From Planctomycetota bacterium (lineage in GTDB: Bacteria > Planctomycetota > MHYJ01 > JACQXL01 > CAKKQI01): a DNA stretch of 32,911 bases. Location of the stretch: assembly GCA_030633885.1 (NCBI GenBank), contig DAOWBV010000004.1, positions 1 to 32,911 on the forward strand, written 5' to 3'. Below are positions 9,534 to 17,402 of the stretch, in pieces; the stretch's first letter is position 1, and every line of letters starts with the position of its first letter. The notes beneath the pieces are model-generated. The model had not been told where the DNA came from. It did not search any database and worked only from the letters and a program-made list of their open reading frames with translations. The position numbers were made by a program, and so were the translations under genes.

Positions 9534-9537
9534 AACC

Positions 9538-10191
9538 ATGGATAAGAAAATGGAATTTGATCCCGGTAAGACATATAAGATCGGAGAGATCCTGAAAAAG
9601 GCCAAGTTGCTGACCGAGGAGCAGCTGAAAACCGCGTTAGAATACCAAAAATCAACCGGTGAACGATTGGGAATGATCATTGAAAAACTGGGTTTTGTCG
9701 ATGAAACTTCTATGGTCAAATGCTTGGCCGAACAGCAGGAGATCGAAATCGTTAATCTGGACGAAATGTTTTTGCCGGTCAACCTGATCAAGAAGATTCC
9801 CCGCGCGTTGATCGAAAAGTATACGTTTTTACCGGTGTCTTTAAAAGATGATGAGTTGATCGTTGTTATCAGTGATCCGACCGATTACGAAGCGATCGAA
9901 CAGATCCAGCTGGTCACGGACTGGCGGGTGGATGTGGTGTTGGCACCCCGGAGCGTTATCAAGAATCATATCAAAGAGATATTTGAAGGGAAAAGTAAGC
10001 ATTTGAAATCAAAGGAAGACTTGTTGGATATCTTGGAAGGTAAGTCAAAGCCAAAAAAGAAAAAAATAACAGGGACGGTTGGTGATAGCCAGTTATTACC
10101 CGAAGCTTTAAGGGATATTCTGATTTCGAAACAAATTATCACGGAAGAAGAATTAACGGACCGGATAAAGAAAATCAAGAAAGAAAAATAA
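9538..10191 (+). CDS. orphan MshEN (type II secretion ATPase N-terminal)-domain protein without ATPase domain
   Basis: Preferred start ATG 9538 rather than the track's 9472 start, which overlaps the upstream gene. KIGEILKKAKLLTEEQLKTALEYQ and RLGMIIEKLGFVDETSMVKCLAEQ match the repeated MshEN pattern; no Walker motifs. Confidence 0.75.
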   Translation: MDKKMEFDPGKTYKIGEILKKAKLLTEEQLKTALEYQKSTGERLGMIIEKLGFVDETSMVKCLAEQQEIEIVNLDEMFLPVNLIKKIPRALIEKYTFLPVSLKDDELIVVISDPTDYEAIEQIQLVTDWRVDVVLAPRSVIKNHIKEIFEGKSKHLKSKEDLLDILEGKSKPKKKKITGTVGDSQLLPEALRDILISKQIITEEELTDRIKKIKKEK

Positions 10192-10258
10192 TTAACCTCT
10201 GCCCTGTGCGTAATGGTTTGTTTTAATTAGAACCAACAGATTAAAAAAGGGCGCTTCG

Positions 10259-10305
10259 TTCTGATAGTGAAAAGATGTCCCGATTAATCATCGGGAATAT
10301 CAGAA
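10259..10305. repeat. nested hairpin in intergenic region
   Basis: Outer stem TTCTGATA (10259-10266)/TATCAGAA (10298-10305), inner stem TCCCGAT (10278-10284)/ATCGGGA (10290-10296). Confidence 0.55.
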
Positions 10306-10398
10306 GCTGTCAGGCTGTGCCCAAATTAAAATATGGGTTCTACCCGGAATTTCCATACGGCAGATGCGGAGGTTTTTTTCTGCTTTTTTTAAGGTGGC

Positions 10399-11292
10399 AT
10401 GAAAAAAATTGATGTTACTATTTTGGGGAGTGGCCGGGTTGGACAGACGCTCGGTTATCTGTTGCAGCGGACCAGCCGTTATCGGGTGAGGGCGCTCTGG
10501 AGCCGGCATCGCCGGCGGGCGCGCCAGGCGGCCCGTTTTATCGGGCGCGGTGTCAGGATTACAAGTGATCCGGCGGATGCGGCCTGTCTGGGACGGATCA
10601 TTTTTATCACTACCAATGACGGGGGAATCAAGGAAATCTGTGCTCGCGTCGCGGCCCGGCGGGGTTTTCGACCGGGAAGTCTGGTTTTGCATTGCAGTGG
10701 TAGTTTGACTTCGGATGTTCTTCGGCCATCAAAAAAAAACGTCCGGATCCAGATTGGCGCTTGCCATCCTCTGCAAACGATCGCCCGACCCAGCGAAGCG
10801 GTGAAAAATTTTGCCGGGACCTATTGTGCTTACGAAGGTACTCGGTCGGCTTTACCGAAGATCAAATCGTTGGTCAAGGCGTTAAAGGGAGTCCCCGTTA
10901 AGATCAATTGCCGGCAGAAAAATTTGTATCACGCGGCCGGGGTGATTGCTTCTAATTATTTAGTGACCTTATTGGAAAGCGGGCAGAAATTTTTGGCCGC
11001 CGCCGGGTTTCCGAAAAATATCACTTGGCCGGCGTTGAAACCGTTGATCCGGGGAGCCATTACGAACATTGATCGGCTCGGCGGTCCGGAAGCGCTGACC
11101 GGCCCGGTGGCCCGGGGTGACGCCTTAACCGTCCGGGATCATTTAAAGCTGATCAAGAAAAAACTGCCGGGTCACTTGCCGTTTTATGTTGAAATGGGTA
11201 AATTGACCGTAAAAATTGCCCGGCAGAAGGGAACTATCAGCCTTTGTCAGGCGCAGGCGTTAAATAAATTGTTTAAGTCTTTTTCTCGTTAA
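10399..11292 (+). CDS. Rossmann-fold DUF2520-type (NADP-binding) protein
   Basis: 297 aa; N-terminal VTILGSGRVGQTLGYLLQ dinucleotide-binding motif; LVLHCSGSLTSDVL and HPLQTIA segments typical of DUF2520 proteins. Confidence 0.75.
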   Translation: MKKIDVTILGSGRVGQTLGYLLQRTSRYRVRALWSRHRRRARQAARFIGRGVRITSDPADAACLGRIIFITTNDGGIKEICARVAARRGFRPGSLVLHCSGSLTSDVLRPSKKNVRIQIGACHPLQTIARPSEAVKNFAGTYCAYEGTRSALPKIKSLVKALKGVPVKINCRQKNLYHAAGVIASNYLVTLLESGQKFLAAAGFPKNITWPALKPLIRGAITNIDRLGGPEALTGPVARGDALTVRDHLKLIKKKLPGHLPFYVEMGKLTVKIARQKGTISLCQAQALNKLFKSFSR

Positions 11293-11316
11293 GCCAGGTG
11301 TTCATGAGAGGCTGAT

Positions 11317-11853
11317 ATGAATATTGTACTGTTTGGGTTTCGGGGGGTCGGTAAAACAACGGTCGGACGAATTCTGGCCAAAAAACTCGGGGTTGATTTT
11401 ATCGATACGGATGATTATTTTGAAAGTAAATATGGCATGACGATCAGCGAATTTTTTCGGATTCGGGGCGAGACTTTTTTCCGGATGCTCGAATCTGACA
11501 CGATTGCTGAACTTTCCAAATTAGATTCCAAGGTGATCGCGGTGGGTGGCGGCGCTGTTTTAAAGTATAAAAACATTAAAAATCTTAAAAGGCGCGGAAT
11601 TATTTTCTTGCTCGAAGCCGATTGCGATACCGTTTTCCGGCGACTCCAGGCCGATATCTGTACTCCCCGGCAAAGACCGCCGCTGACCACGCTCGATGAT
11701 CTTTACCTGGAGATCAAGGAAGTCATGGAATTCCGGAGACGTTATTACGCGCGAGCCGCGGATCATATCATTAATACTGTTCAAAAAAATATCGACGGTG
11801 TTATGCAGGAAATATTTGATGTCATGCGCGAATCCGGTTACATTCCTTTGTGA
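11317..11853 (+). CDS. aroK: shikimate kinase
   Basis: 178 aa; P-loop GFRGVGKTTVGRILAKKLGVDFIDTDD, GGGAVL motif, CTPRQRPPL lid region. Confidence 0.92.
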   Translation: MNIVLFGFRGVGKTTVGRILAKKLGVDFIDTDDYFESKYGMTISEFFRIRGETFFRMLESDTIAELSKLDSKVIAVGGGAVLKYKNIKNLKRRGIIFLLEADCDTVFRRLQADICTPRQRPPLTTLDDLYLEIKEVMEFRRRYYARAADHIINTVQKNIDGVMQEIFDVMRESGYIPL

Positions 11854-13394
11854 AAATTAAAGCCCGGCAGATAGCTTTAAACGAGTACGAACAGATCAAA
11901 AACTCGGCCGGACTGACCTCAATCATTCCTTCCGTTATTCGGGATCGTCCAAAGGTCAGGTTCGGCCAGAAAATCAATGAAAAACTAATCCAATATTTCT
12001 GGGCGGAACAGGTTCTGCAAAATGTCACTTGCCGAACAGTTTCCGGCCAGTCCCTTCAGGTTATTTTTCCCGGTTTTTGGAACTTATCCGGCGGCCCTGA
12101 TTTCAAACAGGCCCGGTTAAAGATCGGCCCGCAGGTGATGACCGGTGATGTCGAGATTCACTGTGCCGCTTCAGATTGGTACCGCCACCGGCATCAGACT
12201 GATCGTGGTTATCAGCGTGTTATCCTGCACGTTGTTTTCTGGAACGACCTGAAAGAGAAATTTATTACTAACGTGTTTGGGCAGTCGATTCCGCAATTGG
12301 TTCTTTCTCCCTGGTGGCGGCGGAAGTATGAGGCATTCGATCGCCTGTTGACCACGGATATGTTTTATCCTACCGGTGCGCAGTTCGGTGGAGTCGGTCG
12401 ATGTTACCAGTATTTTCTTGATGCCCGAAAACGGGCCAAGTTAAAATATTTTATTGATCTGGCTGGCCGGGTGCGGCTTGATCGGAAAATAAAAAAGTTT
12501 CGAGAAACTTTATCCCAGGAGTGGGTCAATGATAGTGAAAACGCTCTTTATCGCGGGTTGCTGGAAACACTGGGTTATAAAAACAATCGAGCGTCATTTC
12601 TGGAGCTGGCCCGGCGGATGCCGGTCCGGACTTTGCGGGTTATCAGTGACCGTTTTCCCGAAACACTCAAGCCGTTGGTAATCCAGGCGATTCTGCTGAA
12701 AACATCCGGTCTCTGGCCGGCGCCGGGACGAAGTCGGACCGTTGAAACCCGGCGTTATTTGGCTAATTTGAATCTGGTCCTGGGCCGCCTGAAAAACAAT
12801 TGGAAAAAATATAAACAACCGATTCAATGGAATTTAACCGGTACGCGGCCGATAAATTTTCCGGTTCGTCGGATCGCTGGGTTCAGTTATTTTTTAACCC
12901 GGTGCTGGTTGGCGGACGGATTGATCCCTGAATTTTCCGGAATATTCATGTCGACCAATGATCCGGTGACGGTTAATAAAAAAATATTCAGTTTATTTCA
13001 GTCGCCGGACAATGATTACTGGCATTGGCACAGTACTTTTGATTCCAAGAAATTTAAGAACCGGACGACTTGCATCGGGCGTGATCTGATCAATATTATG
13101 GTGGTCAATGTGATCCTGCCGGTTTTATTGTGGCAGGCTGAGAAGAGCGGATCGGGATCGCTGACCCGAAAACTGTTGTCTTTTTATACGGATTATCCGT
13201 TAACCGCTGATAATTATCTGACTCGCTTCATGAATTTTCGTTTGTTGGGCCAGAATAAAAAAATGATCAAAACTATCGTTACTACCGCCTGTCAACAACA
13301 GGGGCTTTTTCAGATATTCAATGATTTTTGCGTTCGGGGGCACGAGGGATGCCAGACCTGCGGTTTTCTCGTTTGGTTAAAAAGTCAGGGTTAA
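11850..13394 (+). CDS. DUF2851 family protein
   Basis: 514 aa; GTG start overlapping the aroK stop (GTGA); PGFWNLSGGPDFKQARLKIG and GDVEIHCAASDWYRHRHQTD resemble DUF2851, terminal CxxC region (GCQTCGFL). Confidence 0.7.
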   Translation: MKIKARQIALNEYEQIKNSAGLTSIIPSVIRDRPKVRFGQKINEKLIQYFWAEQVLQNVTCRTVSGQSLQVIFPGFWNLSGGPDFKQARLKIGPQVMTGDVEIHCAASDWYRHRHQTDRGYQRVILHVVFWNDLKEKFITNVFGQSIPQLVLSPWWRRKYEAFDRLLTTDMFYPTGAQFGGVGRCYQYFLDARKRAKLKYFIDLAGRVRLDRKIKKFRETLSQEWVNDSENALYRGLLETLGYKNNRASFLELARRMPVRTLRVISDRFPETLKPLVIQAILLKTSGLWPAPGRSRTVETRRYLANLNLVLGRLKNNWKKYKQPIQWNLTGTRPINFPVRRIAGFSYFLTRCWLADGLIPEFSGIFMSTNDPVTVNKKIFSLFQSPDNDYWHWHSTFDSKKFKNRTTCIGRDLINIMVVNVILPVLLWQAEKSGSGSLTRKLLSFYTDYPLTADNYLTRFMNFRLLGQNKKMIKTIVTTACQQQGLFQIFNDFCVRGHEGCQTCGFLVWLKSQG

Positions 13395-13582
13395 GATCCA
13401 ATTAATTGGTCAACCGGGTCCAGTCTAATAAAATTTTTAAAAGACTTCAGTGGGCACCGATGCGTCAAGCCAGTTGTCAGCATTAATCACTTTCGAGGTG
13501 TCGAGTATTCATTCCAGTGAATTATTAACGCCCAAATAGTTTTACTTGTTTTTTAGATAATAATCGGCTAATATATAAGGTT

Positions 13583-16500
13583 ATGAAATGTCTAAAATGT
13601 AAAACAGTTAATCCTCTGCAGGCCAAATTCTGTTTGGAATGCGGGGCAACTTTGAAAAAAGACGCTATCTCATCGGCGGCGAAACCGACCAAGTCCGTCC
13701 CGGCGGCGAAGCAGGAACGGCGTCTGGTGACCATCCTTTTTACCGATCTGGTCGGTTACACGTCTCTTTCGGAACGAATGGATCCGGAAGAAGTTCACGC
13801 CATGGTCAACCGGACTTTTTCCCGGTTCGAAGAGGTCATTCAAAAAAAGGGTGGTTATGTTGATAAATTGATGGGTGATGCGCTGATGGCCGTTTTCGGG
13901 GTGCCTCAAATGCACGAAGATGATCCGGTCCGGGCGGTCTCGGCTGCGTTGATCTTACAAGATGAATTAAGAAAGATTTCCGTGGAACTCGGGCAGGAAT
14001 TATCCATGCGGATCGGGATCAATACCGGAGAAGTCCTCTGGGGTGGCGTGGCCAGCGGTGGGTCTACCGTGTTGGGTGATACGGTTAACATTGCGCAGCG
14101 TTTACAGGTGGCCGCTTCCATTAATTCAGTTCTGATTGCCCATGCGACCCAACGTCATCTAAAAAAAGGGTTTCGTCTGCGTCAGATGCTCAGTCTTAAA
14201 CTAACCGGTAAAGAAAAATCCGTTCAGGCTTATGAAGTGTTGGGGGTGGAAGAAAGAAAACTACCGCCGGCGACCCCTTTTATCGGTCGGGTGAACGAAC
14301 AACGTCAGCTCAAAAAGATACTGCAGGATGTTGTCGTCAAAAAACGACCTGATTTTGTAACTATTTACGGAGAAGCCGGTATCGGTAAATCCCGATTGAT
14401 CCAGGAATTTAAAAAATCCGTTTTGAACAGTTCGGAGCCTTACAAATTATTTTATGAGCGTTGTTTGCCCCAGGCCCAGTTGCCTTATGACCCGCTGGCG
14501 CAGGTTATCCGGCACCATTTTGATCTGACCAACCTTTCCCCGGCTGAGGCCAAAATCCGTTTAAAAAAAGAATCAGTGAAGAGATTTCCGGATGATCCGC
14601 TTTGTCATCATTTTTTCGGTTTTTTCCTGGGGATGAAATATGAGGATTCACCGTTAGATGAACTTGATTCTTCCTCCGCCCGGATGGCGGCTTTCAGTAC
14701 CGTGAAAAAACTGGTCGAGTCAACGGCTCGTGAAAATAAGGCCCTGATTTTGATGGTGGAAGATTTGCAATGGGCGGACGTGGGCACCATTGATTTCCTG
14801 AACTTTTTACCCCGCTGTCAGTTTGCCGGTCCGTTATTGGTGATTGCCACCGTACGTCCCCAGGAAGGAATGAGCGATTTTCTGACTAAGATCCGGGGTT
14901 CTGACTTGTCTGCCGGTGAGGCAGGTAAAGGGTCTGCTATTTGGCAGGTGATCGAATTACAACCGCTGGGCAAAGAGACGACGGAACAGTTTGTTGAAAC
15001 CCTGTTAAAAAATGTTGCGTTACCGCCGCGTTTAAAAGATGAGTTATGGATAAAAACCGGTGGAAACCCGCTTTTCCTGGAAGAATTAATGCGGGGTTGG
15101 AACGAGGAAGCTGAGTTGACCGGCATATCCAAGGTTGACGGTAAGGCGGAAATCGATCTTCCGGAAAATATCTGGCAGATTTTAGAAAGCCGGATTGATC
15201 GATTAACGGAGAAAGAGAAAAAAGTGATCAAAGTCGCTTCGGTTTTCGGTCGGATCTTCTGGCAACAAGGGGTTCAGAAATCTTTTGACTACGATATTAA
15301 TGATGAATTGATTAACCTGGAGGTCAAAGGTTTTATCAACCGGAGCGCGGAAAGTTTATACAAAAATGACCGTGAGTATAGTTTTCGGCACGAACTTATC
15401 AGGGATGTTAGTTATCGGATGCTTTTGAAAAAGGAGCGGGCCGAGTTGCATCAGCGGGTGCTTGATTTCCTCAAGGAGAAGCGCAATGATAAAGAACTCG
15501 GGGTGGAATTATACTTAAAGTTGGCTGGTCATCACGCTGAACAGGCCCGGGAATTTCATGAAGCGCTTGATCTTTACGAGGCCTACGGTGATTATGAAGG
15601 TAATCGGTACATGTTACCAGAAGCGATCAAGGTTTACGTTAAGGCCCGGGAGTTATTGGAGTGGGCCGAAATAAAAGAGCCGGAAGTCCGGAAGGCCAAA
15701 TTACTGGAAAAAGAAGCCCATCTTTATCTGTTGATTGGTCTTTATAAAGAAGCGGGTGAATGGTATGAACGATTGAGGAATGAGGCGCCGCATTGGTCCT
15801 GGCGGGTGCGGGGTTTGTTGGGTCTGGCTGAGATCGCTGATAAACAGGGAGAGTATGATCAGGCTTTTCGTCTCTCCGGGGAAGGGACCGAGATCGCTTA
15901 TCACGGTAAAAATAACCGTTTGTTGGGCCGGTCGTTGAATATGGTTTCCCGTACTTTGATCGGTAAAGGTCTCTATGATGGTTCCACTAAATTGTCGGAA
16001 CGGGTCAGGATGACTTTTACTAAAATTATGAAGGAAGATAAACTTTCGGAAAGTGAACTGAATGAGTCCAAAAAAGAACTGGCTACCAGTTTTAATAATA
16101 TCGCTTTGATTCAGTGGTACCAGGGCGAATACTCCAAAGCTTTGATGGCTTACCGGGATAGTATGAAGATTATGAAGGAGATCGGAAACCGTTACGGCGT
16201 GGCTACTTCTCATATTAATATCGGGAATGTTTACCGGGATCAGGGTGATTACACTTCAGCTTTGAAAAGTTATGAGGAAAGCAGTCAGATCAGTCACAAG
16301 ATCGGTAACCGGCGCGGGGTTGCCCTGGCGTTGCTTAATATGGGCGGGGTTCATCATGATCAGGGTGATTATCCGAGGGCCCTTGAGTATTACGATCAGG
16401 GTTTGGCCCTGACCCGCGATATTGATGATGACCGGGAAGAAGCCATGGCCTTGAGTAATCTGGGTAATATTTATCATGATCAGGGGGAGTATGCCCAGGC

Positions 16501-17347
16501 TTTAAAGTCTCATCTGGAAAGCCTGCGATTGAAAAAAAAGTTAGCTGATAAAACAGAGATCGTTATGAGTCTGTTAAATATCGCCACTTTATATTTTGAA
16601 CGGGGCGAATACGTGGAGGCCGAAAAATTAATTTCCGAATCCGAGGGGATTGCCAAAAGAGTGCGGGCCAAAATGGAGATCGTTTCCTGCTTGAATGCCT
16701 TGGGTCGGGTCATGGTTTTCTTTGCTTTGATGGGTGGTCTGCCCGGCCGGAACCAAGCTGAACTATTCGCCAAGGCCCGGCATTATTCTCAGGAGGCTCT
16801 CAAGATGGCTAAAAACTTGAACTTAAAACCTCACTTGCTTGGAGCGATTACCACCATGGCGCTGGTCAATATTCAGGAGGCCAGCTGGCGGGGAGGTGAT
16901 GGGCATGACAAAAAAAATACTTCTGCTCAGGCCATTACGAAACAGGAAGAACTTTTCACGCAGGCCGCTAAATTTTTGAATGATGGCGAACGTTTATTAC
17001 CGTTTATTCACCGGAAAGAATCTGAGATCCATTATTTTTTTACTAAAAGCCGTTATTGTCTGGAGCGGGTTAAAATATTACCGGAAAAAAGTTCGTCGGA
17101 ACGGGTCCAGAAAGAACGGCAGCGGGTCATTAAAGAAGTGGGCGACACGGCTTCTCAGGCGTTGAACATGACTCAGGAATTGGGGCTCCGGCGCTTATTA
17201 CCGGAAGCGATGTATCTTTATGTGGAAGCGTTGGCTTTGACGGGCGAAAAAAAGAAAGCGGATGATTATTACGATGACTGTCGCAATCTGGCTGAGATGA
17301 TGGGTTTGAAACCGTTCCTTCGCATGGCCGCCCGGACTTTAACCTGA
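13583..17347 (+). CDS. zinc-ribbon, class III adenylate/guanylate cyclase, AAA ATPase and TPR multidomain protein
   Basis: 1254 aa; MKCLKCKTVNPLQAKFCLECG zinc ribbon; cyclase motifs VTILFTDLVGYTSLSERM, KLMGDALMAVFG, LGDTVNIAQRL; P-loop GEAGIGKSRLI; C-terminal TPRs. Confidence 0.9.
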   Translation: MKCLKCKTVNPLQAKFCLECGATLKKDAISSAAKPTKSVPAAKQERRLVTILFTDLVGYTSLSERMDPEEVHAMVNRTFSRFEEVIQKKGGYVDKLMGDALMAVFGVPQMHEDDPVRAVSAALILQDELRKISVELGQELSMRIGINTGEVLWGGVASGGSTVLGDTVNIAQRLQVAASINSVLIAHATQRHLKKGFRLRQMLSLKLTGKEKSVQAYEVLGVEERKLPPATPFIGRVNEQRQLKKILQDVVVKKRPDFVTIYGEAGIGKSRLIQEFKKSVLNSSEPYKLFYERCLPQAQLPYDPLAQVIRHHFDLTNLSPAEAKIRLKKESVKRFPDDPLCHHFFGFFLGMKYEDSPLDELDSSSARMAAFSTVKKLVESTARENKALILMVEDLQWADVGTIDFLNFLPRCQFAGPLLVIATVRPQEGMSDFLTKIRGSDLSAGEAGKGSAIWQVIELQPLGKETTEQFVETLLKNVALPPRLKDELWIKTGGNPLFLEELMRGWNEEAELTGISKVDGKAEIDLPENIWQILESRIDRLTEKEKKVIKVASVFGRIFWQQGVQKSFDYDINDELINLEVKGFINRSAESLYKNDREYSFRHELIRDVSYRMLLKKERAELHQRVLDFLKEKRNDKELGVELYLKLAGHHAEQAREFHEALDLYEAYGDYEGNRYMLPEAIKVYVKARELLEWAEIKEPEVRKAKLLEKEAHLYLLIGLYKEAGEWYERLRNEAPHWSWRVRGLLGLAEIADKQGEYDQAFRLSGEGTEIAYHGKNNRLLGRSLNMVSRTLIGKGLYDGSTKLSERVRMTFTKIMKEDKLSESELNESKKELATSFNNIALIQWYQGEYSKALMAYRDSMKIMKEIGNRYGVATSHINIGNVYRDQGDYTSALKSYEESSQISHKIGNRRGVALALLNMGGVHHDQGDYPRALEYYDQGLALTRDIDDDREEAMALSNLGNIYHDQGEYAQALKSHLESLRLKKKLADKTEIVMSLLNIATLYFERGEYVEAEKLISESEGIAKRVRAKMEIVSCLNALGRVMVFFALMGGLPGRNQAELFAKARHYSQEALKMAKNLNLKPHLLGAITTMALVNIQEASWRGGDGHDKKNTSAQAITKQEELFTQAAKFLNDGERLLPFIHRKESEIHYFFTKSRYCLERVKILPEKSSSERVQKERQRVIKEVGDTASQALNMTQELGLRRLLPEAMYLYVEALALTGEKKKADDYYDDCRNLAEMMGLKPFLRMAARTLT
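16081..16560 (+). repeat. about four tandem 120-bp TPR-coding units
   Basis: Near-identical caGGG(T/C)GA-type segments recur at exact 120-bp offsets (around 16128, 16248, 16368, 16488), coding for [H/R/W]DQG[D/E]Y-type TPRs of 40 aa. Confidence 0.8.
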
Positions 17348-17402
17348 GCTTTCAAGGACATTTCTGTTAGCCTGCCTTTTATTCTAAGCGATGACACCGG
17401 AG

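Noticed and set aside
9472-9537. Upstream start for the MshEN protein
   Set aside because: Would overlap the end of the DUF35 gene by 62 nt; ATG 9538 begins a typical MshEN N-terminus.
15701-16213. 170-aa minus-strand ORF inside the cyclase/TPR gene
   Set aside because: Antisense to the TPR region; no independent support.
16081-16560. 120-bp periodic repeats considered as CRISPR or minisatellite
   Set aside because: In frame with 40-aa TPRs, divergent between units, no spacer-repeat structure.
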